DNA of 64,000 nucleotides from Fulvia fulva (lineage: Eukaryota > Ascomycota > Dothideomycetes > Mycosphaerellales > Mycosphaerellaceae): contig NC_063019.1 of the NCBI RefSeq assembly GCF_020509005.1, forward strand, positions 1 through 64,000, read 5' to 3'. Position numbers and translations under genes: made by a program. Shown here in pieces: positions 47,535-59,300 of this stretch (positions are counted from its first letter, which is position 1; every line of letters begins with the position of its first letter). The notes below the pieces were generated by a model. It ran no database searches and was not told the DNA's origin. It saw nothing but the letters and a program-made list of their open reading frames with translations.

Positions 47535-50500
47535 TTGTTTACAACTTCGACCTTGCCTTCCGGTAGTGTAGCGAGGCGACTCGCGGTTGGTCAGAGTACT
47601 GCATCACCTTTGACCAGTAAGACCAACTTCGACGACTGCGCTTTACGCCTCGGAGCATTTGATGGCGCTCGTGTCGTACGTGTAAAGCCTTCACTACAGT
47701 TGCAACTACAAAGCTTAACTATTAACGTTCGTGCAAACTTCTTTGTTAGTAGCGAGACGGCAGAGCACATTGCTCGCCGCGAACAACTCCCGGTTGGTGA
47801 ACGAGTACGACCTAGGAGATATGGCTTCCTTTGAGATGTCAGAGATCTCGTCTGATCATGGAGACCTCGTCAACGCAACACAGGCCTGTGATGCGACCGT
47901 TAAGGATAGCTCTAGATTCGCAAAGATCGTCTTTCGGTTGCGTCGAGGGGCACGTCCCACTCGAACTCGGCGCCAGCCTCAAGCTTTCCCTCCTAGAGAA
48001 CTTCAAGATCAGTTCGTGCAACTCGCATCCACTAGCAGCGTATACATCATCTTCCTGTGTCTTGATGTGCCGCTCAACAACACCGTCTTCAAGCACTACC
48101 ACGGCCTGGTACATACGCTTAGATACCTCTCTGCGGACCGTGTACCCCGCAATGACTGGTTCCTGGCACGATCACAGGACTTCAAGCCAGGCTCTCCATC
48201 GCCTTGCGTGGAGTTGATTCGCAAGTCCAGCCTTCGCTTGCCTGTAGAGCCTTGGCTCACCACCACGAGTGCATTTCCGGTCAACAACAGCAAGGAAACT
48301 CTGCCAAGAACATCTCTTCTCAATGAGAAGTTTTACGCTTCAATTATGATCATAGCGATCCTGCATGAGCGTGCCGAGTACAACCGTCTGCAGCAACAGC
48401 AGTTCAATCTGAGAGTGGCGTACCCGACTCGGTTTAACGCAATGATGAATGACTCCTACACGGCTGACGTACGCATGGTCGGCGACCTCACTACTCTTGG
48501 AAGCGCAAAGATGAAGCCACCGCTAGGGGCCCGTATTAAGCTTATCGTACAAGATCTAAGCGTAGACGGCGTTATCCTCGACTACTCGCCGTTCGGCTAC
48601 GACTTTAGGGTCATTATCGATCTTACTCTCCTTAGCTCCGTAGGAATCGTGCCGCTTAATCTAAAGTCAATGCTCACATCCTTTAGAGCGGCCTAGCCTT
48701 GGATTCTAAGGCTAGACTTTAGACCGTGCTTCGAGTATGCGTAGAGATAATGACCTATCGGCTATCGTAGCCAAATCCTAGTGTTATAAACCCAGACCCC
48801 GGCCACTCACGTGCGCCTTTTATCCTCCGCTACCTGATGTTTAATCAGGAAGTCGACTATGACGGACCAAATCTTCGAGAGCTTATAGCCAGCAGGATGG
48901 CTATAGCAGAGGGTAGCTCTAAGATTGCCGAGAAGCGGATCATTTCCGAACACATTCCCAAGATGTTCGGGCTAGACAAGCAGCAGACGCGAGTTGTTGA
49001 ACAAGGCCTAAGTAGGGTTCCTTCCAACACACTCTTCTTCGAGGGAGTGCCTGGTGGCGGCAAGTCGACAACCTTGAACGCTCTAACTCTTGCGACCATT
49101 CGTCTGTACGGAAGAGTACTCATCTGCATTCAGTCCAACACTGGTGTTGACAGTCTCTTTGAGAAGGTCGTCAAGTCTGTACAGACAATGCCGGACTTTG
49201 CTGATCTGCAGCAAAGCTGTGTGCGATATCGCACAAATGCAAAGGAGATTGCCAAGCTGGATGACATGGGCCACATGATGGCAGACCAGCTGCGAGACGA
49301 GACTGCGCATAACAACCATTCCATGGCAGGAAAGATCGCGACCTATGCCCAGGCATGGCCAGAAGATGAGACGTTGAAGCAACTCTAAGACCACCTCAAT
49401 GCACGACGAACCAAGACGAACACAACCTGCAAGCTTGCGTTTACAACTGTCCTGCGAAACATTATTCGACGCGTTCTACAGCATGTCCGCGTCGTTGCTT
49501 GTACCTCTTTCAGGTCTGTCAACTTGGAGGACCTAGGCTTAGTCATCATTTTTGATGAGGCTTCCCAAGCTACTGAGCCTGACCTACTCATGCCACTGAT
49601 TGGACAACAAGATTTGCAACTTCTTGTCATCGCTGGCGACACGAAACAGCTTGGTCCGGTCGTCATCTCTGCCACTTCGCGTCGTAACCCACATGGCAAT
49701 TTCCTGGGCGCCTCCGGCCTTGAGCGACTTGTGGCGCTGCAGAAGCACTTGATGCACATCACTGCGTGGACGAACTATCGCAGTCATCCTTCTCTCGTGG
49801 TGATGCCAAGTGCTCTGTTCTACCGCGAACAGATGAAGCCTGCAGATGGTCTCGACTGGGACACCAAGCTTGCTCGGGATGTCCTTACACTCATCAACGG
49901 TCACCGCTTCCGCAAAGCGTACAGAAACATCTCTGCACTCTCGCCAGATGATCGCCAACGTTTCGTCAACGTCGTATCTGCAGCGCGTCGCGACCCAGCG
50001 ACCCAGTCTTTGGTGGACGTCGGAGGTATCGTTGCCATCTTGCAGCTGTTGCGCATGCTGCGCGATGTCGGAGGTGTCTCGCTTGGCCGGGTGGGCGTCA
50101 TCTCCATGTACAAGGACGATGTTGTCACGCTAAGACAGCGGCTCGAAGAGGACAAGATGAGCAATGTCGATGTCGAGGTCACGGTGGATGATGAAGAGGG
50201 AGGTAGCGCTGAGGCCTCCACTGTCGATGCTTTTCAGGGCCGCGAGAAGGATGTCATCATCGTGCACTTCGTCACCACCATGCCGAAGCAGATGGGAGGT
50301 GTGCGTCACCCATTCGGCTTCGTTCGAGATCCCCATCGACTGAACGTCGCCACCACACGAGCCAAGCAAGTTCAGATCCTAGTCGGCAACTATGCCAACT
50401 GGTCGGAGTGGTGCGAGGGACCGAAGCTCTCCAATGGTGACCAGTCATTGTGTCGCCACATGTTTGGATTGATGGACTACGTGGAGACGAACGGAGCGAT

Positions 50501-50615
50501 TGTGGACTGGGCTAAAGTTGACTACAAGCTGTTAGCGAGACACCCACAATACGGCCTTGAAAGGCAGTGTTGCTCTACGTTGATGCTTTCCGCCGTTGTG
50601 GCGGCAGGAATGTAG
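47535..50615 (+). pseudogene. UPF1-like SF1 helicase, broken
   Basis: Superfamily 1 helicase related to UPF1/NAM7 (AAA_11/AAA_12 type), normally RNA/DNA unwinding. Segment 1 (ATG 47821 to 48696) looks like the region before the motor, including an OB/1B-like stretch (LGARIKLIVQDLSVDGVI); an upstream frame from 47535 may be its N-terminus. Segments 2 and 3 (about 48771-50615) share one frame broken by a single TAA at 49386-49388: Walker A GVPGGGKST, Walker B DEASQATEPDL, GDTKQLGPVV, AFQGREKDVIIV and RLNVATTRAK. Between segments 1 and 2 the frame changes with several stops. Most breaks could be CpA-to-TpA. Confidence 0.75.
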
Positions 50616-51249
50616 CTTCCATACTGCTTGAAATTCGCCTCATTGCTCTGTCACACTACCAAAGTCTTACCCATGGACTACTCATTGGCTCAATTGCAGC
50701 CAGGAACGTGTTGTGCATTGTAGCCTGAGCTGACTTTAAGGGCGTCTCGCAAGGCAACAGAAGCAGCACTGGAGAGTCTGCTTGTTCCAATCATCGCTTC
50801 CCCGATCGCTGTTTCAAGAACTTAAGAGCTGTAGAAAGAAAGTTTGGAAGAGAAAAGTGCAGTTACTATCAAATGTACTTAAGAAAAGGTCTCCTGGAAG
50901 CATCATTCCACCATTATCCGCTGTCTCATCTCGTATATCCAATGCTCAAAACCCATCATCGTAGTCGTCAATCGCTCGGTGAAGTAATGCTAATCCGGAT
51001 ATTAATGTCGATAGTAACCTAACAGCACTAGATATGCACGACTACGACTACCGCCGTATTTAGAAGTTCTACGACCTACTTAACAAGGACAAGATAGGGT
51101 TATGTACTCGCTGCCCAGGCCGTTAGTTCGCTATAGATTTGGACGATAATAGTATATATATTCATTAATAGATCACCTCTCTCCTTCGCGTAAAACGCGC
51201 GGCTCCCTACTCTTATAGGGCCCTTATATACCTACTAGATATATTTCAC
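50616..51249. other. Spacer with a possible Helitron-protein relic
   Basis: To about 50985 the sequence is not RIPed and holds only a 60-codon frame (50782-50964) of no known type, perhaps 3' flank of the helicase gene. From about 51000 it is RIPed. At 51043-51166 a frame with stops at Trp-type positions reads KFYDLLNKDKIGLCTRCPGR, similar to the Cys-rich N-terminal region of Helitron helicase proteins (CxxC then R*F); this is a tentative family call. Confidence 0.35.
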
Positions 51250-53763
51250 ATCGATCTCTACGCCAAAACACGACACATTCGAAAGCTCTTATCAAGGCCA
51301 TTCCAACGATATACAAAGCAGACCACTGCCCCTAGGACTGAGGGAGTTCTACCTTATTCAATCTGGACAGCTTGAAGCTCTCTTCACCCTGTTTCTTCAG
51401 CTCCAAACGCCGCGGAGGTGCCTAGCTACATTAGGCAACTCCTAGGCAATAGCAGCCTAGGCTACGGCACTAACGGCGCCTACGGCCCTACAGGCGAAGC
51501 CCCCCTAAGACAACTAGCAGCAACTTATAGAGGACGCAAAAAGTATAGAAACTAACGATCAGCTCCCTTACCGGTCTCTATAGGTAATGATCACTTAGCT
51601 ACGTACGGCGCTTATACTGTCGTATTACCGAGGGCAACAAGAAATGAGGACGACGTCCTAGGCGATTAGTAAGGCTACTCGGAATTAACACCCCTATAGC
51701 TAGGTATCGGTCGCGGCATCGATGCTAGGCCCCCGCCTAACGTACGATATAGTTACGATCCGTATTGTAGTAAAGGAAGACTAGGCCGAAGTTGCGAAGC
51801 TATCGAACAAGGAGCTCGCCTAACGAATCAACTAACTAGGGGTGGTCGTAGTGAACTAACAGTCTAACGATACTCTATAGATCTATACTAGCTCTGCTAC
51901 TACTAAGAGGCACCTAGAGGCATAGCTATAGTAGGCATCTAAGGTTACGGCATTAGCAAAGGTCTTAACGAAACAATTTACGATCCTAGTCTACGATATA
52001 CCTAAGGAGTTTAACCTAACTAACTAGGGTTACCTACGCGCTCTCCAAGAGGACAACCCGGTCACTCTTAACTCTCTAATCCAGAAGGCGACTTGGCTCT
52101 ATAGGAAATAGCTAGAAGGTAAGAAGGCCTCGGCGCTAATAGTATAGCTATAAGACGCAAAAGCGGCGGATCTAGCGATAGAACAAGGCCTAGTCTAGCA
52201 ATATAGCCTTAAGATAGTAGAAAAGCACTCCTTATCCTTTCGTGTCCTCTAATGCTTCAAATGCCAATAGTATAGACACTAAACCTATACGTGTATAAAC
52301 AAGCAGGCATACTCGAACTATATAGGAGACTATATGTCTAGGGACTGTACATCGACTACGAGACGGTACGCGAACTGTCCGGGGTACTACCTATCGTATA
52401 GTACGGAATGCCTATAGCGGAAACTAGCGAAAAACAAGGCAATCACAAATAGAACCGTCGCCCTAAGATTCTACGGCGACCGTAAGGCTAGCCTATACCG
52501 GAACTAACTAGCGGCGGTCGGGTATAAGCGCCCTAGGGCCGAGAACGATATAAAGGATGCGTAACCTAGGGCGTACGGGAGGCTACGTGCTCTGCTAGCT
52601 ACGGCGAGGGAATCTAACTAGGCCCGGCTCCCCTTTAGTATATAGCCGATAGGCGTAGACTAGGACGTATAGGGTAGTAGGACATAGGACGATATAGAGG
52701 AAATGATTATCGATGCCGATGACTAGCCTCGATACGCTTAGCATTATCTAGTATAACGTTAACTATAGTAAGGATATAGTCTAGAACTATTTCCTATACG
52801 AGGCGGACCCGCGCGTCTACTACGTCCTAATAATCTAGGAGCTATAGATTAACCCGTACTATAAGAGACTAACGACCTATAAGTCACTAGGCTATACGAC
52901 ATGCCTACGAGGCGACGGCAGACCCCGTACGTACTTCTATATTAGTAAGGACATACTAGAATCCGACTAGGAGGTAGTGTACTACGTAGACGAAGAAGGC
53001 GGGGGCGATATTACCTCCCTCTACGTAGGTAGCACCTAGATACACAACCTATATATACAACCGCTAGCCTCGAGGTCTAGCCGCGACCTAGGGGTCTACA
53101 GACACCTAGACAGTGCGCTTAAGAGACAAGGGTGCTACATCGTAGTAGGAGACTTTAATATATACTACCCTTCCTAGGAAAGCCTTATATAGCCGCACCC
53201 TATAGCCGACGAAGTACTCGACTTAATAGCGAGCAACGCAATTGCCCTTAATACCCCGAAGGACCTAGGCACCTAGAAGAGAGGGGGACTCTAAGGCACG
53301 ATCGACCTCTCCTAGATCTTAGATAGCTACTACTACACGGTAACCTACTATAGGATCGAACATGAACTCGAGGCGTCGTTAGACTATATACTAGTTAGGA
53401 CCTCTGTTACGATATAGATACAACGTATACTAGCGAGAACCCCTAAGCTAAACTAGGGAAAGGCCCACTAGGCTAACATCTAGGCGTACCTCGATAACTC
53501 TAAGAGGCTAGTCTAGATCGCGTAGTAGTAATACAATAGTAAAGACGAGATAGACGAAGCAGTCTAGGGGTTAATAGACGAAATAAGAAAAGCGACCTTA
53601 CTTTACGTTCCGCTTGCCTAACTAACGACATAGTCCAAACTATACTAGACGCTAGAGTGCACTACGGTAGTAAGAGAAGCAAGGAGAGCCCGCCGGGTGT
53701 AGACGAGCAGCTATAGCGAGGAGGCCTAGAACGTATATAGGGAGGCATACTAATAGAAGAAAG
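51250..53763 (+). mobile_element. LINE C left part: 5' UTR, ORF1 and endonuclease
   Basis: Collinear with LINE A read backwards from 5451 to about 2950. The zinc-knuckle cluster near 52250-52400 and the endonuclease near 53140-53400 are recognisable. The 3' end GAAAG (53759-53763) is the Copia-2 target duplication. Confidence 0.9.
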
Positions 53764-53997
53764 TGTTAAACAGGTACGAGTTGCGCAGCAGTGGAAGACG
53801 GCGGATCACACAAAAGACGAAGAAGGACCCAATGGGATAGCGTGTATCTACATACAGTATCGCCGGTGTTGGTGTAGGTAGATGCTAGGTGTCCGGATGT
53901 TGGCCAGCCTATAGGCTGGCAAACCCTAGTCACGTGATCTAATCACATGACACACCCACACCTACATGCTTGTCCTGCGGCCTGTATGTTCTCAACA
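53764..53997 (-). repeat. Copia-2 3' LTR (234 bp)
   Basis: Identical by eye to 59067-59300. It contains an imperfect palindrome GTCACGTGAT...ATCACATGAC (about 53932-53953) with a CACGTG core. GAGTGGGAG on the element strand next to it is the likely polypurine tract. Confidence 0.94.
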
Positions 53998-54032
53998 CTC
54001 CCACTCAGGCCACATGGTCTCCTACAATCCCT

Positions 54033-57000
54033 TTACGCAAGCTGGAGCTGCCTTACAAAGTTTTGGAACTGCTGGCCATTGAGGGGCTTTGTTAACCCAT
54101 CAGCAGCCATGTCCTTTGTATGGCAGTAGTCCACTGCAATCTTCTTCTGCCACCAGAGATGTCTGACATAGTTATATGCAACATCAATATGCTTTGACCT
54201 TTCATGCACATGGGCATCTTTGACAAGTGTCAAAGCGGCTTGGTTGTCACCCATGAGCTTGACTGGCCTTAGCTCGTCAACAGTGCCCTTGCTTGCCCTT
54301 ACACTCGGCTGGAAAGAGCTCTTTCCCACCAGTTCTGGGCACCCCATTTCCCTGAGGACAGCAGCAAGAAATTGTGACTGCTTTGCGGCTGCGTTCATAG
54401 CCATGAACTCAGCTTCCATTGTTGATGTTGCAACAGACTTCTGCTTCCTACTCATCCAGGACACAGGTGATCCACAAAGGAACCACACGTATCCCAGAAT
54501 TGAGACTCTATCCACTTTGTCCATAGCGTAGTCAGAGTCCGAGTATCCCTGGAGATTGCCCCCTCCCTTTCTATACATAAGACCTAGGTCTGGGTACGAC
54601 CGCAGGTATCGGGAGAGCTTCTTCAAAGCCTTCATATGCTGCTGCGAGGGATCAGCAACAAATGAGCTAATTCTTCCAAGGGGGAATGCTAAGTCTGGCC
54701 TTGTCATTGTCATTGGCCACATCCAGGTACCATTGTGGCTCTGGTAATCCTGTTTGTTGCACCTCTCATCCATAGGTGCCGTAGGTACTAAATGCTCGTA
54801 GCTCTCCATAGGTGAGTGGGTTGGCGTAGCCTTCTCTCTAGCCATGTTCATCTTGGCTAAGTTAGCGTGGACATAGTGTCCTTGATCAAGCTTCAAAGTG
54901 CCTTGGGACCTGTCTCTTGTAATCCTCATTCCAAGGATCTTCGTAGGTTCACCAAGATCTTTAATCTTAAACACTTTTCCAAGCTCAGCCTTAAACCACT
55001 GAACATCTGACAGCTTCGGAGCTGCAATGGGTATGTCATCCACATGGGTAAGGACCATAAGGTCTCTATCCGTATGGATAAGTAGGCATGGATCTACCTG
55101 GGACTGGGTAAATCCAATCTTCTCTAGCTTCGCAACACAGAGCTTGTTCCAGTCTCTAGCTGCTTGCTTAAGCCCATAAAGGCTTCGTAGGACCTTGAAC
55201 ACCATGTTTGGAGGTGCTTCAACTCCTGGGGGTGGGATCATATAGATGTCTTCAAGAAGGCTGCTTTGGGTAAAAGCATTATTCACATCCACTAGGTGCA
55301 TCTCGAGATCTCTCTCACATACTACTGCCATGAATACTCGGAGAGTATCATGTCTAACAGTAGGTGCAAAGGTCTCTTCGAAGTCAACCCCATATTTCTG
55401 TGAAAACCCTCTTGCAACTAGTCTTGCCTTGAACTTCTCAATGGCTCCACTAATCATTCTTTTCACATCAAAGACCCACCTAGAAGTAATTAGATTCGCA
55501 CCCTTTGGCGGTACAACTGCTTCCCAGGTGTTGTTGCTTGCTAAGGCAATAAGTTCGTTCTCGATTGCCTCTCTCCACATATGTCCCCATTCGGGGTCTC
55601 CTACGGCTGCCTTATAGGACTTTGGGATTGGCACTTCCTGCTGATAGGCTATGGCCTGCCCAACAGCAGCAAATGCATGTTCTTCCACGTCGTTCAGAAT
55701 CTCCTCTACCCAGCTCATTGTAGGGTCTAGATGGAACATCTGGGCGATAAGAGCCTTATGGTGTTTAGCCTCATGCTCTTCAGAGTTATCATCTCCGTCC
55801 CCCCTTGACCTCTTGTTGCCTGCAACCTGAGGTGGCGCTAGGTGTTCGGATGGGTCGAACTGAACGACATCTTCTTTTTCTTTCATTGGAGTACCCTGAT
55901 CTCCAAACTTCTGGTATTCCCCAATGTCCTTTGGGGGAGGGGGAAGTTGCACAAACAGCGGTTGCTGTGGTGTTGATGACTTGGGTAGGTTCTGTACAGA
56001 TCCACCGTTATCGGCCTTCGACAGTGTTGAAACCGCCTCAATATTTTCTCCTGGCCTTCGTAACGGTGTCTCTGATAATCCCCTATCGGAAAATTTCGCC
56101 CCAAAGGGCTTCCTCCCAACAGGATTGCGCTGTGGCGCTCGACTCGGCTGGTTAGTGAAGGTGATACCAAGATCCATATCTCCCCCCTTCTCATTCTCAA
56201 ACCAGTCGACGTGACTATGCGCTTTTATTGCTTTCATGTCGGGATCCCAGAACAGCCATTGTTTTGTGGTGTTTTCTGAGTAGCCCACAAACACGGCTTC
56301 TTTTCCTCGGTTCATCAACTTGTCTCTCCTCAAGCCTTGAGGTTGGGCTCTTGGGTCTACATAGACCACAGCTTTGCATCCCCAGACGCGGAAATGGTCG
56401 ACTGACGGTACTTGGCCAGTAAAGGCTTCTTCTGGTGAAAGAGCAATACCATCAATGATCGGACCATTAGGCAGTCTGTTTCTGATCACAGTCTGTGCTT
56501 GCAAAGCTTCTGGCCAGAACTCAACTGGCATGCCAGAGTCTTCAAGCATAGCCCGGACTGTGTTCTCAGAGGCTTGAATTGACCTTTCCACAGGTCCATT
56601 TTGAAGAGAGTTGTAGGCATCAGTTGTGTCCATCTGAGTGCCAAACTCCTTCTCCCACTCTTTTAGCAAGGCGAGAATTTCCTTTGCACCATCACTGCGG
56701 ATCGCAGACAGAAAGCACCTTGACTGCCGTTCTGCCTGGACCTTCCAATCCCGTAGGGCTGCAGGAGCGTCGCTCCTGGCCTTCAAAGGGATTACCCACT
56801 TCTTCCTAGAGAAGTTGTCTACAATCTCAAGCCAATATTTGTATCCTAGCCTAGAGACTGCGCCCTGAAAAGGCCCACAGATGTCAATGGAGATGAGGGC
56901 CAGCCTCTCCCCTTTCCTCTCTGTGGCAGGTCCTTTGAACTTCCTCATGTTTGCAAGGGAGCAGACCTTGCAATTCTGGTGTTCAGAAGGAACAGGAATG

Positions 57001-58559
57001 GGATCTTTCTTGTCAGTGACTCTATGCAGGTTTCTTAGCAGTCCCTTGCCAAGGTGTGCACATCTTCTATGCCATAGCTCCCACTGATCTTCGGACTCAG
57101 TGTTAGCCATAGCGGTACCGTCACGTTCTTGAGAGAGTATGCCAGCATGCTGTGGCTCAAGAATTTCCGAGATCGAGTGGATAAACGGTACTCCTCCTCG
57201 AAGTTTGGTCTGGACAACGGGTTTACCAGACAAGGATTTTAGGGTGAAACTGGGTGGTTGGACAGCAAACTGTTGGCTGAACTGATTCCACGAAACAAGA
57301 CTAACTCCAAGGCCAGGAACAAACAGGACATTTTCTAAGACAATTTGCTTTCCAGAAGGACCACCCATTACTGCACTTCCCATATGTGTAGCTTGTAGAT
57401 AGCCACCCCCAACCTTGATCCACTTCCTCTTTTGAAGAGGCTTCAGTGTCCTGAATAGTGAATCTTGGTCAGTCATATGTGATGATGCACAAGAGTCAAG
57501 CAACCACTCGGACGAGGGGTACTTGCCTTTGGCTTCCACAGTGGAATGGGCAACCTCATCAACATCATCATCTTCTGATGGTATCTCAGGGTCTGATGCG
57601 TCTTCCTGGGTCGCATGGGCCCTTGCAGGCTTACTAGAGGAGGCCTTTGGCTTGCGGCTCTCCTTCATCTGCTTTGCAAGGTCCGTCATCACCTTGAGGA
57701 CATCACGAAGGTTTGGTGATGATGACCTCCTACGAGGTGGTGACGGTTGTCTCTTAGCAGGGTAGGTAACCCTAGCTAGTTTGTCCTTGTTCCTAACAGC
57801 CTGCTGAGCTGCAGAAAGGTGTGGGCACTTGCTCATAAAATGGTCACCACCGCAGAGATGGCACGTGAGCTTGCCCTGGAAACCCTTCTTAGCGAACATG
57901 GCTGTCCCTTGATGAATCATTGATTCTTGCTTCTCCCCAAGAATTGCAAGAATGTCTTGTGGTGAGAGATTCACCTGGGCATCAATTGCATCGCGAATTG
58001 AGCCAAATGAGTCTGGCAGAGCTGCTAAGAGTTGCTGGATCTTTCTGTCCTCAGTCTTGATGTCTTGGAACTGAGGCGAGATTGAAACAGCCCTCCTTGC
58101 AATTGAGCTAAGCTCCTGCCAGGCGTCATCTATAGACTGGTCTTCTGTCATCACGAAATTGGTGTATTGCTGAAGCAAACTTCTTCCAGTAGCGAGAAGT
58201 CTTCTCTTATATTTAGCTTCAGCCCATTCCCACAACTCCTTCGCATGCCGGATCTCGTATGTCATCTCTTGGTCATCTGTCGACAGACAGATGTACATCT
58301 CATACAGGGCCGTTGCATTGTGCCGTCTGTACGATGCCTTCCTTATCGCTTGATCCAAAGGAAGGGATGACTCCGATGATGTAGAGGGTGTCGCTATAGA
58401 TGGGGTTGCAGCGGGAATGTCCGTGATGATGTCTTCGAGGACCCAGTCAACCTGCTTTGATACCAGGTGTATTCTCATCAGCTTGAACCATGTTTCGTGG
58501 TTCTCTCTTGTCAGAAGAGGTGCTGCTCTCTTTCTTATAAACCCAGTCTCGTTCTCCAT
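54033..58559 (-). CDS. Copia-2 Gag-Pol polyprotein
   Basis: 1508 residues from ATG 58559 (MENETGFIRKRAAPLL); the frame is open upstream to 58733 but only from a GTG. Gag is UBN2-like with a knuckle CHLCGGDHFMSKC (CX2CX3HX4C, one residue short of the standard spacing). Protease LLDSCASSHM (about 350) has Cys where the family has Gly. Then a GAG-pre-integrase zinc region (HRRCAHLG...CKVC), integrase with SIDICGPF and DAYNSLQNGPVERS, RT with SRWVFDVKRM and a catalytic HVDD (about 1170), and RNase H with GYSDSDYA and STMEAEFMA. Confidence 0.93.
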   Translation of the reverse strand: MENETGFIRKRAAPLLTRENHETWFKLMRIHLVSKQVDWVLEDIITDIPAATPSIATPSTSSESSLPLDQAIRKASYRRHNATALYEMYICLSTDDQEMTYEIRHAKELWEWAEAKYKRRLLATGRSLLQQYTNFVMTEDQSIDDAWQELSSIARRAVSISPQFQDIKTEDRKIQQLLAALPDSFGSIRDAIDAQVNLSPQDILAILGEKQESMIHQGTAMFAKKGFQGKLTCHLCGGDHFMSKCPHLSAAQQAVRNKDKLARVTYPAKRQPSPPRRRSSSPNLRDVLKVMTDLAKQMKESRKPKASSSKPARAHATQEDASDPEIPSEDDDVDEVAHSTVEAKGKYPSSEWLLDSCASSHMTDQDSLFRTLKPLQKRKWIKVGGGYLQATHMGSAVMGGPSGKQIVLENVLFVPGLGVSLVSWNQFSQQFAVQPPSFTLKSLSGKPVVQTKLRGGVPFIHSISEILEPQHAGILSQERDGTAMANTESEDQWELWHRRCAHLGKGLLRNLHRVTDKKDPIPVPSEHQNCKVCSLANMRKFKGPATERKGERLALISIDICGPFQGAVSRLGYKYWLEIVDNFSRKKWVIPLKARSDAPAALRDWKVQAERQSRCFLSAIRSDGAKEILALLKEWEKEFGTQMDTTDAYNSLQNGPVERSIQASENTVRAMLEDSGMPVEFWPEALQAQTVIRNRLPNGPIIDGIALSPEEAFTGQVPSVDHFRVWGCKAVVYVDPRAQPQGLRRDKLMNRGKEAVFVGYSENTTKQWLFWDPDMKAIKAHSHVDWFENEKGGDMDLGITFTNQPSRAPQRNPVGRKPFGAKFSDRGLSETPLRRPGENIEAVSTLSKADNGGSVQNLPKSSTPQQPLFVQLPPPPKDIGEYQKFGDQGTPMKEKEDVVQFDPSEHLAPPQVAGNKRSRGDGDDNSEEHEAKHHKALIAQMFHLDPTMSWVEEILNDVEEHAFAAVGQAIAYQQEVPIPKSYKAAVGDPEWGHMWREAIENELIALASNNTWEAVVPPKGANLITSRWVFDVKRMISGAIEKFKARLVARGFSQKYGVDFEETFAPTVRHDTLRVFMAVVCERDLEMHLVDVNNAFTQSSLLEDIYMIPPPGVEAPPNMVFKVLRSLYGLKQAARDWNKLCVAKLEKIGFTQSQVDPCLLIHTDRDLMVLTHVDDIPIAAPKLSDVQWFKAELGKVFKIKDLGEPTKILGMRITRDRSQGTLKLDQGHYVHANLAKMNMAREKATPTHSPMESYEHLVPTAPMDERCNKQDYQSHNGTWMWPMTMTRPDLAFPLGRISSFVADPSQQHMKALKKLSRYLRSYPDLGLMYRKGGGNLQGYSDSDYAMDKVDRVSILGYVWFLCGSPVSWMSRKQKSVATSTMEAEFMAMNAAAKQSQFLAAVLREMGCPELVGKSSFQPSVRASKGTVDELRPVKLMGDNQAALTLVKDAHVHERSKHIDVAYNYVRHLWWQKKIAVDYCHTKDMAADGLTKPLNGQQFQNFVRQLQLA

Positions 58560-59048
58560 TTTTTGTAAGTTGAGGGACAGGTTGGCTGCCCTCAGGTAAA
58601 AGGATGTATTCGGTCGTACGCGATCGGATCGAAATGGGATAAACCGAACGCGAGGTTGATAGCGGAGAGGATGGCTATCCGCCGGGAAGAGGAGGAAAGT
58701 CGGTCGGTAAGGATCGTGTTGGTGCTGAGACACTGTAGCGTAACTCTCTCAGCAGAGGGGGTTTCTGAGACACTGCGGCTCTCTCAGATGGAACAGTTAG
58801 TCGATGCGAACGCGATGTCCGGAGAGCGACTCTTCTCAGTAAGCTCGCCCACTTGTCTGAGGTATTGGCACAGGCTCCCTGACTCGGAGTCTGACAGTGC
58901 CTCACTAGGCTCTTTCACGTCTTATATGCACCTACAGCGCGGCTGTAGCTTCCTGTGCAATGCGGGTGCGGCCTCCAGTCTGCCTTCCTTTTGTTCTGAA
59001 GAGGAATAACTCCAATACGACTTTGTCGAGGGTGAAACACCGAGTTGC

Positions 59049-59066
59049 TAACTCGGGCTCATAACC
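59049..59066 (-). promoter_or_regulatory. Copia-2 primer-binding site, tRNA anticodon-arm type
   Basis: On the element strand GGTTATGAGCCCGAGTTAG follows the LTR directly. The core TTATGAGCCCG is shared with Copia-1 and complements a CUCAUAA anticodon loop. Next to it CCGAGTT-GCT-AACTCGG on the plus strand forms a short hairpin. Confidence 0.6.
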
Positions 59067-59300
59067 TGTTAAACAGGTACGAGTTGCGCAGCAGTGGAAG
59101 ACGGCGGATCACACAAAAGACGAAGAAGGACCCAATGGGATAGCGTGTATCTACATACAGTATCGCCGGTGTTGGTGTAGGTAGATGCTAGGTGTCCGGA
59201 TGTTGGCCAGCCTATAGGCTGGCAAACCCTAGTCACGTGATCTAATCACATGACACACCCACACCTACATGCTTGTCCTGCGGCCTGTATGTTCTCAACA
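59067..59300 (-). repeat. Copia-2 5' LTR (234 bp)
   Basis: Identical by eye to the 3' LTR; marks the element start on the minus strand. Confidence 0.94.

Larger units (their letters stand above)
53764..59300 (-). mobile_element. Copia-2: intact Copia retrotransposon
   Basis: A 5537-bp element on the minus strand with 234-bp LTRs (TGTTAAACAG...TCTCAACA), identical by eye and flanked by GAAAG (53759-53763, 59301-59305). It has one open gag-pol frame, a 500-bp leader and a primer site of the anticodon-arm type. It belongs to a different Copia family from Copia-1. No RIP is visible, whereas the LINE C host is saturated, so it inserted late. Confidence 0.95.
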
